A DNA stretch of 45,177 nt from Chloroflexota bacterium (GCA_016209205.1 JACQWQ010000191.1:1-45177); one strand, 5' to 3'; shown: positions 33,773 to 41,765, numbered from the stretch's first letter. Numbers and translations are program-made. Notes: generated by a model from the letters alone, not told the origin.

Positions 33773-34192
33773 TTGCGACATTTCATGACACTTGAAACGC
33801 TGGTACTTGCCATCCGAAACGGCGCAACTTTGGCAACGCTCGCCGCGACGCCGATCCTCGTCGGCTTTCTCTGGAACGCGGTGTGGGGTTCGCCGGATCA
33901 AGTAACAGCTGCCACCTATGGCACGTTCCTCCTTGCATGGCTGGCGGCAACTGGCACTGTCGCCGCGTTGGCATATAACGTCGCACGTACAAAAGGCGCG
34001 GAGGCACTGAAGTGGTTCTACAGCTGCAAAACGTGCGGCAACGGCGTTGCGATTTTTTCTTATCGCTGTATCCGCTGCCGCACGCATTTTGTCCCCCCCC
34101 CCGAAGCCCGCGCGTTCCGCAATGCACTGCTTTACGGTGTCGGAATTTTCTATGGTTTTCTTTTGCTCGGCGCGTTCGTTTTGCGCTCATGA
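33773..34192 (+). CDS. Small membrane protein with zinc ribbon (139 aa)
   Basis: Two hydrophobic segments at the N-terminus (TLATLAATPILVGFLWNAV and TFLLAWLAATGTVAALAY), a cytoplasmic or extracytoplasmic zinc ribbon of two CxxC pairs (CKTCGN and CIRCRT), then a C-terminal membrane segment (LYGVGIFYGFLLLGAFVL). Function unknown. ATG 33773 or 33785 may be the start; neither has a good Shine-Dalgarno. It is convergent with the copper chaperone gene. Confidence 0.65.
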   Translation: MRHFMTLETLVLAIRNGATLATLAATPILVGFLWNAVWGSPDQVTAATYGTFLLAWLAATGTVAALAYNVARTKGAEALKWFYSCKTCGNGVAIFSYRCIRCRTHFVPPPEARAFRNALLYGVGIFYGFLLLGAFVLRS

Positions 34193-34241
34193 ATCGGAAC
34201 ACCGGGAAGGAGATTAGCAAAGGTATTGTGCCCGGCAACGC

Positions 34242-34781
34242 CTATTGCTGAACCGAACGTATTTCAACCGTTACTTGTTTCACGCCCGCTTTTTCAAACG
34301 TCAACTTGACGTCGAATTTTTCACCGGCTCGGAGCTCTTGTTTTAGCCCGATAAGCATGATGTGAAATCCCCCGGGTTTGAGTTCCACTGAACCATTTGC
34401 AGGCACGTCAATCCCGCCTTCCACCGGACGCATTTTCATCACGCCATCTTTCATCTCGACCGTGTGCAGTTCTACGGTTTCGGCAACCGTGCTTTCGGCT
34501 TGAATGAGTTTGTCAGCCATCCCGCCACCGGTGATTTTCATGTACACCGCGCTGGTTGGTTTTGCCATGTCCATCCCACCCATGTCGGCAGACGCGGTTG
34601 GAGTTGGCATGTTCATGGCGCCCCCCGCAGCGCGCGCCCACACGTCCGTAATCGTTAAACCCACCGGAGCAGGGCTTGGCGGCATAACCGCTGCCGGAGT
34701 TGCTGCGCCGCCACAGGCGCTCAGCACTGCGACCAGCACAACAATCCACAACCCACGCGATAAAATATCTTGCACTTTCAT
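34242..34781 (-). CDS. PCu(A)C copper chaperone lipoprotein (179 aa)
   Basis: Extracytoplasmic Cu(I) chaperone that helps build the CuA centre of cytochrome c oxidase. Signal peptide with lipobox LSAC (Cys23). The copper motif H-x10-M-x22-H-x-M is complete: His106, Met117, His140, Met142 (one residue from the usual x21). An insertion at residues 56-72 is Met-rich (MNMPTPTASADMGGMDM), absent from common PCu(A)C proteins, and may be an extra Cu(I) site. The start overlaps the Sco1 stop by 4 nt (ATGA). Confidence 0.92.
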   Translation of the reverse strand: MKVQDILSRGLWIVVLVAVLSACGGAATPAAVMPPSPAPVGLTITDVWARAAGGAMNMPTPTASADMGGMDMAKPTSAVYMKITGGGMADKLIQAESTVAETVELHTVEMKDGVMKMRPVEGGIDVPANGSVELKPGGFHIMLIGLKQELRAGEKFDVKLTFEKAGVKQVTVEIRSVQQ

Positions 34782-35395
34782 GATTCGGCTCCTTCCACAA
34801 CCAAGATCCTGAGGTCGCTCGTTATGTCTTGCCGCTTGGTACCGAACGGCAGCACTTGGCGCAGCCGCCCGCTGCGATCAATGACATAAATGAACGCCGT
34901 ATGGTCTACCGCATAGCCCAACGCCGAGTTGGGCAGCGGAGTTTTTTTGTATTGCACCCCGTACGCATCTGCGACGGTTTTGATTTCTTCCGGCGTACCG
35001 CGCACGCCAATGAACGATTCATCGAACGCCGGCACATATCGGCTCAAAACCGCTTGCGCGTCACGTTCCGGGTCAACCGTAACAAAGACGACTCGAACTA
35101 GCTCTGCATCCTTGCCTAATTCCTTGCGCGCCGTTGCCATATCCACCAACGTCAGCGGACAGACATCGGGACAAGAGGTGTAGCCAAAGTACAGCATCAC
35201 CACTTGACCGCGCGTACTGCCCAAGGTGAATGGATTGCCATTTTGATCGGTCAGCGTGAAATCAGGCGCGAGCTTGGGGGGTTCGAAACGTACACCGTGC
35301 AGCGGCGACGCCGTCGGTTGACCCGCACATCCAAAGCACGCGAACGCAGAAACAAGCAACAGTCCGAATGCAACTGCTCCTTTTTGCACTGACAT
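34778..35395 (-). CDS. Sco1/SenC-family copper chaperone (205 aa)
   Basis: Thioredoxin-fold, membrane-attached protein that delivers copper to or reduces the CuA site of cytochrome oxidase. CxxxC motif CPDVC (Cys75, Cys79) and the distal His165 in VDHTAF complete the metal triad. The N-terminal segment is a signal peptide or anchor; Cys20 (SAFAC) or Cys23 could be the lipid-attached residue, neither an ideal lipobox. ATG 35395 has AAGGAA upstream. It forms an operon with PCu(A)C. Confidence 0.92.
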   Translation of the reverse strand: MSVQKGAVAFGLLLVSAFACFGCAGQPTASPLHGVRFEPPKLAPDFTLTDQNGNPFTLGSTRGQVVMLYFGYTSCPDVCPLTLVDMATARKELGKDAELVRVVFVTVDPERDAQAVLSRYVPAFDESFIGVRGTPEEIKTVADAYGVQYKKTPLPNSALGYAVDHTAFIYVIDRSGRLRQVLPFGTKRQDITSDLRILVVEGAES

Positions 35396-35455
35396 ATTCT
35401 GTTCCTTTGTGAGTGAAACATTGCCGAACGCGCGGGAAATTGGATTGGGGAATCC

Positions 35456-35851
35456 TTAGCGCGCGTTGACCCAGCGCCCAAAGCGCGGAGGGGGATGGGG
35501 AATCTCGCAATGGATTTGCACCAGCGCGCACACAAACGCTTGGATCGGAGAGGACAGCTGCGGCAAACTCAAGGACAATCCCACCGGCAGCGCCACAACG
35601 AGGAGAAACGCGAGGAACGCGCCAAGGTCGCCAAACGGAACCGAAAGAATCCAACCGCTCTGATAATGCAACGGCTCCGGCATTACGTTACGTTGTTCTT
35701 CGGCGACGACATGCGCGACAAATTCCTCGCTCGTCACGCTGCCAATCAGAATGTGCGTGTGCGGCACGCGACCCCATTGTCTGATCGTCAGAGGCACGAC
35801 GAGCCAAATCAAGACCATGAGCAGCACTAGAAGAATGCGTCCTCGCAACAT
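35456..35851 (-). CDS. Unknown two-helix membrane protein in the copper operon (131 aa)
   Basis: Two hydrophobic segments: ILLVLLMVLIWLVVPLTI near the N-terminus and FLAFLLVVALPVGLSLSL in the C-terminal half, enclosing an extracytoplasmic loop with HTHILIG and a conserved-looking EEFVAHVVAEEQ. I do not recognise the family. I start at ATG 35851 (MLRGRILL), as the upstream frame to 35923 lacks membrane-protein character. Sco1 follows 60 nt downstream, so a role in copper or oxidase assembly is plausible but inferred. Confidence 0.6.
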   Translation of the reverse strand: MLRGRILLVLLMVLIWLVVPLTIRQWGRVPHTHILIGSVTSEEFVAHVVAEEQRNVMPEPLHYQSGWILSVPFGDLGAFLAFLLVVALPVGLSLSLPQLSSPIQAFVCALVQIHCEIPHPPPRFGRWVNAR

Positions 35852-35980
35852 TGCATGTATAGGATATACACAAAACGCAATTTCGCCAAGTGTCCCACTT
35901 GTTGACGGACGCACCCCCAACATGCTAAGATAAACCAGTTCCTTTCAAGATGGTCAGCCCGCGTGGGCTGTATGAGCTAA

Positions 35981-36035
35981 GGACTGTCATATCGAACGGA
36001 GTGAGATATCTCACTCCGTTCGATATGACAAGTCC
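35981..36035. repeat. 44-bp perfect palindrome
   Basis: GTCATATCGAACGGAGTGAG plus AT (35986-36007) directly abuts its complement (36008-36029). With outer GGACT/AGTCC the stem extends to 27 bp with one bulged A. CAGCCCGCGTGGGCTGTATG just before it (35955-35974) is similar to 44908-44927, so both belong to a dispersed repeat family. It lies between the divergent copper and GntR genes. Confidence 0.88.
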
Positions 36036-36054
36036 TGTGCAGCTGGACGACCAC

Positions 36055-36741
36055 ATGCTCAACTCACGCCCCCGCTTTTCAGCGCAATCTGTCAGCCAAC
36101 AAATCTCGGACTATTTGCGCGCCGCGATCGTGCAAGGCACGATCAAACCCAATCAGCGCTTGATTGAAGAATCGCTCGCCCAAGAGTTGGGCGTGAGCCG
36201 CACGCCGGTGCGCGAAGCGCTGCGCCGCCTCGAAGCCGAAGGGCTGATCGAATTTGAAGCCCAAAAAGGCGCGCGCGTCCGTCCCGTTTCCGCAGAGGAA
36301 TTGACAGAATTGTATGAACTACGCATTCTGCTCGAAGCACATGCCGCGCGTCTTGCCGCCCAAAAAATTACTGCCGCCGAACTCGACGCGCTGCACAAGA
36401 ATACCGATGAATTTCTCTCCATCCTCGATCAAAGCGACACGCGCGGGCAGCAAATTCAACGCCTCATCGAACTCAACAACGAATTTCACACGCGCATCAT
36501 TCAAGTCAGCGGCAACCGCCACCTCATTCGCATCGCCAAAAGTTTGCTGGAAAGCAACGCGCTGTACGGCGTGTATTACTATCACGAAGAACACAAAAGT
36601 CGTGTGTCACACCAAGACCATCTCGCCATTCTGGACGCACTCGAGAAACACGACGCAGACCGCACCGCACAGCTCGTACAAGCCCATCTCACGCAAGCCC
36701 AAAACATGATTTTGGAGGCGATGCAGCAGATGGCGATTTGA
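36055..36741 (+). CDS. GntR-family regulator, FadR/FCD subfamily (228 aa)
   Basis: N-terminal winged helix (VSQQISDYLRAAIVQGTIKP and ESLAQELGVSRTPVREALRR) and the all-helical FCD effector domain (ELYELRILLEAHAARLAA, NNEFHTRIIQVSGNRHL, SHQDHLAILDALEKHD, VQAHL), whose His residues usually hold a metal. ATG 36055 is preferred because the frame to 35950 runs through the 44-bp palindrome. It is directly upstream of the molybdenum hydroxylase genes, whose promoter carries a TTGTATACAA palindrome. It likely represses that operon in response to an acid-type metabolite. Confidence 0.9.
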   Translation: MLNSRPRFSAQSVSQQISDYLRAAIVQGTIKPNQRLIEESLAQELGVSRTPVREALRRLEAEGLIEFEAQKGARVRPVSAEELTELYELRILLEAHAARLAAQKITAAELDALHKNTDEFLSILDQSDTRGQQIQRLIELNNEFHTRIIQVSGNRHLIRIAKSLLESNALYGVYYYHEEHKSRVSHQDHLAILDALEKHDADRTAQLVQAHLTQAQNMILEAMQQMAI

Positions 36742-36763
36742 ATGAGGCGGCATCAAAAAACTC

Positions 36764-36816
36764 TTGACAATCCCAAAATTATAGTTATAATCTCACATTG
36801 TATACAAGCATACAAT
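36764..36816 (+). promoter_or_regulatory. Promoter and GntR operator of the molybdenum hydroxylase operon
   Basis: TTGACA (36764-36769), 16-bp spacer, TATAAT (36786-36791). At the predicted transcript start is ATTGTAT-ACAAGC-ATACAAT (36797-36816), which contains the perfect palindrome TTGTATACAA (36798-36807), the kind of site bound by FadR-type GntR regulators. Repression by blocking initiation is likely. Confidence 0.82.
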
Positions 36817-36862
36817 TTGAGGTTCACCCGTCACTTTCCCATCAAGATTTTCGGAGTTCGGC

Positions 36863-39256
36863 ATGAGTTATCAAACCCTCGGCAACAACTATCACCGCAA
36901 GGACGGCATCGCCAAAGTAACCGGGCGCGAAGTGTATGCGTCGGATGTAATTTTGCCGCGCATGTGGTATGCGCGCGTTGTGCGCTCGCCCTATGCCCAC
37001 GCGCGCGTGAAAAGCATTGACAAACGCGACGCCGAAGTAATGGGCGCAGTGGTGTTGACGTACGACGATGTGCCGCACCTCAAATACAACGAGCGCATCG
37101 TCAGCACTCCCCCCTTCTTGTATCGCGACCGCACCGTGCTTGCAGACAAAGCGCGTCACGTCGGCGAAGCCATCGCGGCAGTGGCTGCACCCACCGAACA
37201 GCTTGCCGAGAAAGCATTGCGCGCGTTGAAAATCGAATGGGAAATTTTGCCGCATTACACCGACCCCGATGCAGCCCAAGCCGAAGGCGCGGAACCGATT
37301 CACGATTTCATTGTCTTGAACGGCGAGAACAAGCCGATTCAAAACAATGTCGCGGTCACACGCACCGTCGAGGTCGGAAACATCGCGGAAGGATTCGCGC
37401 AAGCTGATCGTATTTTTGAACGCGAATTTTTGACGAGTCGGATTTATCACGCGCAGATGGAAACCAAGTCATGCGGGTGCGACCCCGCGCCCGATGGCAG
37501 CATCACCGTTTATCCCACCACCCAAAGCATTCACAACGTACGCCAACTGCTCGGCGAAATTTTTTCCATTCCGCTGCACAAGGTCAATGTGAAACGCGTG
37601 GCTATCGGCGGCACGTTCGGCTCTTCGATTCAAATGAATTCGATCATTCCCATTTGTGTCGCGCTCGCGTTGAAAGCAAAATGTCCCGTCAAACTTGTGT
37701 CCACGCGCGAAGAAGACATGTACGACCATGTGCGCTATCAAACGAAATTGAAATTAAAAGTCGGGGTCACGCGCGACGGAAGAATTACGGCGGGGCATAT
37801 TCAAGCAATCGCCGACATTGGCGGGCACAACATTCAAGCGTATCCACTCCTCTCAGTGCTCGCGGGCTGGACGGCATCGCTGTACAAATTTCCGAATCTG
37901 AAATTTGAAGGCAAAGCGGTCTATACCAACAAAACGCCTTCGTGCGCGATGCAAGGGTTTGGCAATCCACAAGCGACGTTCGCAATGGAATCCTTGATGG
38001 ACGAAATCGCGCACGCGTTGAACATGGACCCGATTGATTTCAAATTGAAAAACTACGTCGGACTCGGCGGCACGTTCTGGGGACAAGGACCTTCGGTGCA
38101 GTCCATCATTCGCAGTGACGGTGTGCCGCAGTTGTTGCGCGAAGGCGCGCAAAAAATTGGCTGGCGCGCGCGTCCCGCGCCCGGCACACAAACAGGACGC
38201 TATCGCCACGGCATCGGCATGGCGCGCGGTTTTCACACCAGCGGCGCGGGCGCGCCCAAACCCGGCGAAGTGATTGATTATTCGGGCGCATTCGTCAAAA
38301 TCAACGAAGACGGTTCGGTGGATGTGGTGCATGCGATGATGGATCACGGCGGCGGCACACTCGAAGCGATTGCCAAAATCGTCGCGGAAGAATTGGGCGT
38401 GCCCATCGAACGCGTTGGCATCTCGCCCGCGGATACATTGACGACGGTGTACGATGTCGTCACGCACGCGACGCGCGGTGTATATGCGGGGGGGGGTGCG
38501 GCGTTAAAGGCAGCATCAAACGTCAAACGCCAGATTTTTGATTACGCGTCGCGCATGTTAGGAATGCAAGCGGATTCGTTAGTGATTGAACCCGATTATG
38601 AATTGATGCAAGGCGTCATCTATTGCCCGAATTTTCCCGAGCGCCGCATCACGCTCGGCGCGCTGGCGAAACAATTGCAAATCAATTCGTGGGGCACGCT
38701 GGCCGCGGTCGAAAGTTTGCGTCAAGTGAATTGTCCGCCCGCGTACGTCACGTATTTTGTTGACGTGACTGTTGACACGGAAACGGGACAGGTCACGACG
38801 AACCGCGCGGTGATTGGCAGCGACTGCGGTACGGTCGTCAATCCCGCGATGGCAATCGGACAACTCGAAGGTGGCTTGTCCAAAGGCATGGGCTACGCGC
38901 TCGTCGAAGACAATCAATGGGACGCGGCGACGGGACAACTCGCGTCGAAAGGTTTTTGGATTGACGGCAAAACGCCCGCCATCAGCGAAGCGCCGATGAT
39001 TGAAAACATCGTCACGCATTTTGCCGACACGTACGAACCGAGCGGACCGTTCGGCGCGAAAGGCATCGGCGAAGCGGCAACGAATCCCTGCGCGGCGGCG
39101 TACGCGAACGCGTTATACAACGCGATGGGGATTCGTTTTTGCGAATTGCCGATTACGGCGGAGAAGATTGTGAGGGCGGTGAGGGAAAAAGAGATGCGAG
39201 AAACGAGAGGCGAGAAACGAGAAGAGATGGTGGCAGTGATGCAAGCGATAGGGTAG
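36863..39256 (+). CDS. Molybdenum hydroxylase large subunit, XDH/CoxL family (797 aa)
   Basis: Molybdopterin-cytosine-dinucleotide-binding catalytic subunit of the xanthine dehydrogenase/aldehyde oxidase family. Seen: N-terminal DGIAKVTGREVYASDV (a/b hammerhead), AIGGTFGSSIQ, CAMQGFGNPQATFAMES, GSDCGTVVNPAMAIGQLEGG, and the catalytic Glu in KGIGEAATNP. Gln in MQGFG replaces the more usual Arg. The substrate cannot be assigned; neither purine nor CO is certain. The C-terminal 20 residues (REKEMRETRGEKREEMVAV) are encoded by heptamer-like GAGAAAC DNA. The ATG has GGAG upstream. Its FAD and iron-sulfur partners lie 3 kb downstream, beyond an inserted island. Confidence 0.92.
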   Translation: MSYQTLGNNYHRKDGIAKVTGREVYASDVILPRMWYARVVRSPYAHARVKSIDKRDAEVMGAVVLTYDDVPHLKYNERIVSTPPFLYRDRTVLADKARHVGEAIAAVAAPTEQLAEKALRALKIEWEILPHYTDPDAAQAEGAEPIHDFIVLNGENKPIQNNVAVTRTVEVGNIAEGFAQADRIFEREFLTSRIYHAQMETKSCGCDPAPDGSITVYPTTQSIHNVRQLLGEIFSIPLHKVNVKRVAIGGTFGSSIQMNSIIPICVALALKAKCPVKLVSTREEDMYDHVRYQTKLKLKVGVTRDGRITAGHIQAIADIGGHNIQAYPLLSVLAGWTASLYKFPNLKFEGKAVYTNKTPSCAMQGFGNPQATFAMESLMDEIAHALNMDPIDFKLKNYVGLGGTFWGQGPSVQSIIRSDGVPQLLREGAQKIGWRARPAPGTQTGRYRHGIGMARGFHTSGAGAPKPGEVIDYSGAFVKINEDGSVDVVHAMMDHGGGTLEAIAKIVAEELGVPIERVGISPADTLTTVYDVVTHATRGVYAGGGAALKAASNVKRQIFDYASRMLGMQADSLVIEPDYELMQGVIYCPNFPERRITLGALAKQLQINSWGTLAAVESLRQVNCPPAYVTYFVDVTVDTETGQVTTNRAVIGSDCGTVVNPAMAIGQLEGGLSKGMGYALVEDNQWDAATGQLASKGFWIDGKTPAISEAPMIENIVTHFADTYEPSGPFGAKGIGEAATNPCAAAYANALYNAMGIRFCELPITAEKIVRAVREKEMRETRGEKREEMVAVMQAIG

Positions 39257-39290
39257 GTGCGGCGCCTTGTGCCCGCCCAATGGAGGTAGA

Positions 39291-39614
39291 ATGCAAAACA
39301 CAAAGAATGGAAAGCACAAAGTTTCTCAGATGGTTCGCAAACAAATATACATTTCGAAACGTCAACACCAACTACTCAAACGCATCGCGCACAAACGCCA
39401 AGTGAGTGAAGCATTGCTCATTCGTGAGGCGATAGACCAGCAATTGCAGAGCGCAGAGCAGGGCTTGTCAACCGATGCGGAAGCGTGGCAGCGCGCATTC
39501 GGTTTGATGAAATCGTTGCACGCGCAAGGACCTTTGCCCAATCGCTCGCGTGAATGGACGCGCGCGGACCTATACGCGGAACGGATAAATCGCTATGGCA
39601 CTCGTGCTGATTGA
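39291..39614 (+). CDS. Ribbon-helix-helix-type antitoxin (107 aa)
   Basis: Probable antitoxin of a type II toxin-antitoxin pair. The segment RKQIYISKRQHQLLKRIAHK and VSEALLIREAIDQQL is a CopG/RHH-like DNA-binding fold, and the C-terminal part (REWTRADLYAERINRYG) would wrap the toxin. GGAGG lies six bases before ATG 39291. It overlaps the PIN toxin by 20 nt, the usual TA layout. It begins 34 nt after the large-subunit stop, which places it within the molybdenum hydroxylase operon. Confidence 0.8.
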   Translation: MQNTKNGKHKVSQMVRKQIYISKRQHQLLKRIAHKRQVSEALLIREAIDQQLQSAEQGLSTDAEAWQRAFGLMKSLHAQGPLPNRSREWTRADLYAERINRYGTRAD

Positions 39615-40041
39615 TACCAATGTTTTGGTCTACGCCTATGATCGCGGCGAGCATGTCAAGCAAGAGCAAGCGATTCGCGTCTTGGAATATTTGCACGAAA
39701 AGCAGATTGGGCGCGTGAGCGTTCAATCGCTTTCGGAATTTTTCAGCGCGACCACAAAAGGCAAAACACCAATTCTGACGCGCGAACAAGCTGCACAACA
39801 AGTTGAGGACTTTGTGAAAATTTGGCGCGTGTTGGATTTGACGCCGCAAGTCGTAATCGAGGCATTGCGCGGTGTGCGTGAACACCAATTCGCATATTGG
39901 GACGCGCAGATTTGGGCAGTTGCGCGCTTGAACCAAGTCCCGACAATATTTTCCGAAGATTTCAACGTTGGCGCAGAGCTGGAAGGTGTTTGCTTTGTGA
40001 ATCCGTTTGCAGACGATTTTGTTTTGAGTGAGTGGAAGTAA
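39595..40041 (+). CDS. PIN-domain (VapC-like) toxin (148 aa)
   Basis: PIN ribonuclease fold. The acidic catalytic residues are present: Asp7 in LIDTNVLVYAYD, Glu in QSLSEFFSA, Asp in YWDAQIWAVA, and a further acidic residue in FSEDFN. VapC-type toxins cleave tRNA or rRNA; the target here is unknown. The gene overlaps its antitoxin and is intact. A 53-codon copy of the large-subunit C-terminus starts 2 nt after its stop, so the module sits exactly between two versions of that tail. Confidence 0.85.
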   Translation: MALVLIDTNVLVYAYDRGEHVKQEQAIRVLEYLHEKQIGRVSVQSLSEFFSATTKGKTPILTREQAAQQVEDFVKIWRVLDLTPQVVIEALRGVREHQFAYWDAQIWAVARLNQVPTIFSEDFNVGAELEGVCFVNPFADDFVLSEWK

Positions 40042-40043
40042 AC

Positions 40044-40205
40044 GGCGCGGCGGCATACGCGAACGCGTTGTACAACGCGCTGGGGATTCATTTTACGGAA
40101 TTGCCGATAATGGCGGAAAAGATTGTGAGGGCGGTGAGGGAGAAGGAAATGAGGGAAATGAGGGAAATGAGGGAAGGGATGCAGGTGATGCAGGCGGCGG
40201 AGTAG
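40044..40205 (+). pseudogene. Duplicated C-terminal tail of the molybdenum hydroxylase large subunit
   Basis: An open frame of 53 codons to TAG 40205 begins GAAYANALYNALGIHFTELP and matches the last 53 or so residues of the 36863 gene (CAAAYANALYNAMGIRFCELP), with matching AEKIVRAVREKEMRE. The DNA is also closely similar, but the extreme end differs (AGGGAAATG 9-bp repeats versus GAGAAAC heptamers). It has no start codon. It is either the remnant of a second large-subunit gene or the original tail displaced by insertion of the toxin-antitoxin module. Confidence 0.85.
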
Positions 40206-40260
40206 ACATGCAGACTCCATCAAGCCCTTGCGAAAGAAAACCAGCTTGGAGGTAAACGAA

Positions 40261-40788
40261 ATGAACTTCGAAGATAAGTTGAGAGCTATAAAGGCACGAG
40301 AGGAAGAGAAGAACAGAGCTGGTGCAGTGGAGCGTCCGCGTCAAGAAAGTGAAAGGCAAAAGCAAAAAGCGGAGATGGAGAACAAGAAGAAGGCTGACAT
40401 TGATCAGTTGGGCGAGAAAGCATCTACACTTTTTACGCCTCCCTTGACTGCTATAAATCGCGTTTACCTAAACGGGACCGGGAAAATTTACACTGGCAAA
40501 AATTATGAAAACGAGAAGGTCTCTGTCGCCCTGTATTGGAATCGTGTCAAATCAGGCAATTATGAAAAAGGTAACAGGATTTATTTCGAGATGACCCTCA
40601 AGGGAAAGGCAGAACTGCTTTGGGGAGATAGCCATTGGGGGAGAAAAGAAATCGATTTGACAAGAACAGATTGGGAGGAAAAGCTGGCCGAGGAAATTCA
40701 CTTAATTGCTAGCAGCAATGACACAAGTTACGATACCGCCCCAGTGGATTATTCGAAACAAGATCCATACCAGGGCGTAATGGGGTGA
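40261..40788 (+). CDS. Unknown protein with coiled-coil N-terminus (175 aa)
   Basis: I do not recognise the family. Residues 1-60 are highly charged and helical (KLRAIKAREEEKNRAG, ERQKQKAEMENKKK), a probable coiled coil. The remainder looks globular with aromatic strands (IYTGKNYENEKVSVALYWN, IYFEMTLKGKAELLW). There is no signal peptide. ATG 40261 has GGAGG nine bases upstream. The base composition is visibly richer in A/T than the surrounding hydroxylase genes, which suggests transfer with the adjoining toxin-antitoxin genes. Confidence 0.7.
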   Translation: MNFEDKLRAIKAREEEKNRAGAVERPRQESERQKQKAEMENKKKADIDQLGEKASTLFTPPLTAINRVYLNGTGKIYTGKNYENEKVSVALYWNRVKSGNYEKGNRIYFEMTLKGKAELLWGDSHWGRKEIDLTRTDWEEKLAEEIHLIASSNDTSYDTAPVDYSKQDPYQGVMG

Positions 40789-41094
40789 CAGAGATTGATG
40801 CCTCGATCAATAGAGATGTATATCACGACTCGACCGACCTTTTTAGCAAGTTCTCCACAAACTCATGCAACGTCGCAATTCTTAATCCGCGATACAATCC
40901 GAATTTCTACACACGCTGGTCGTCAGAGAATTGCACTTAAGGTGAACCCGACAATTTCTTGACGCATTAGAACAAGCGTGCTACAGATAGAATTCCTCAT
41001 CAAATCATTCTGTCACCGCAGAATGAAATTCAGCGGCGAATCAATGAAACAAGCACGCACCAATTGAACACGTTACGTATGGAGGTGATTCAAA
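40789..41094. other. 306-nt spacer in the accessory island
   Basis: It contains the left 41-bp direct repeat (40959-40999) and a hairpin CATTCTG-TCACCG-CAGAATG (41003-41022). No gene or promoter is convincing. It ends in GGAGGTGA, the Shine-Dalgarno of the next gene. Confidence 0.6.
40959..40999 (+). repeat. 41-bp direct repeat, left copy
   Basis: Starts TTGACGCATTAGAACAAG. It matches 36 of 41 positions of 41725-41765. The two copies bracket the second toxin-antitoxin module. Confidence 0.85.
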
Positions 41095-41322
41095 ATGGAA
41101 ATGACCATGATAACCATTCCACTCGACAAGGAAACCGCGCGTATTTATAACAGCGCGTCAGAAGAAGAGCAGCGCAAGATGCAATTGCTGATGCGGCTTT
41201 TCCTTAAGGATTTCATTATCTCGGCACGTCCGCTCGATGAAATCATGGATGAGGCAAGTGATGAGGCAGAAAGAAATGGATTGACCCCTGAAATTCTTGA
41301 CTCTATTTTGAATGATGAGTGA
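41095..41322 (+). CDS. Small antitoxin-like protein (75 aa)
   Basis: Short acidic protein with a strand-helix start (MITIPLDKETARIYNSASEE) and a helical C-terminal tail (LDEIMDEASDEAERNG), as in antitoxins paired with PIN-family toxins. The ATG has a strong GGAGGTGA eight bases upstream. It overlaps the start of the broken PIN toxin by 11 nt. The antitoxin assignment rests on this position and shape. Confidence 0.7.
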   Translation: MEMTMITIPLDKETARIYNSASEEEQRKMQLLMRLFLKDFIISARPLDEIMDEASDEAERNGLTPEILDSILNDE

Positions 41323-41728
41323 CCTCCGTTTCGTTCTCGACACCAACACGCTCGTCAGCGCGTTCTTGTTCAAAAAGCCCGTCGTCCGTCAGGCGTACAA
41401 TCGCGCCCGCGCTTTAGGAGACCTCCTGATGTCCGATGAGACGGCAACAGAATTGCGCGATGTCTTGTTGCGGCCAAAATTCGACAGGTATCTGCGCAAA
41501 GAAATCCGCGTTGCGTTTGCCACTGCACTTATTTAGCAAGCGCTTCTTGTAGGAATTAGAGAAACGATTTCAGAAGCACGTGATGCGAAAGACGACAAAT
41601 TTCTCGAACTCGCCGTAAGCGGACAGGCAACATGCATTGTCAGCGGCGATGAAGACTTGCTCGTCTTGAATCCATATCGCGGCATTCCGATTGTCACACC
41701 ACGCCAATTTCTGGAAACTGAATTTTGA
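41312..41728 (+). pseudogene. PIN toxin interrupted by an in-frame amber codon
   Basis: The frame reads MMSDLRFVLDTNTLVSAFLF and proceeds to TAG at 41534-41536. After this stop the same frame continues as a normal PIN C-terminus: RDAKDDKFLELAVSGQATCI, SGDEDLLVLNPYRGIPIVTP, ending at TGA 41728. The DAKDDKFLELA and SGDEDLL motifs, with catalytic acidic residues, are those of the PIN toxin family of COG1569, so the stop truncates the active site. There is no frameshift. It is a nonsense mutant, unless amber is read through in this organism. Confidence 0.85.
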
Positions 41729-41765
41729 CACATTAGAACAAGTGCGCTACAGATACGATTCCTCA
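41725..41765 (+). repeat. 41-bp direct repeat, right copy
   Basis: Starts TTGACACATTAGAACAAG, overlapping the PIN toxin's stop codon. Partner of 40959-40999. Confidence 0.85.

Noticed and set aside
36863..39256. Assignment as carbon-monoxide dehydrogenase (CoxL)
   Set aside because: I could not see the form I CoxL active-site loop with its Cys; only the broader XDH/CoxL family is supported.
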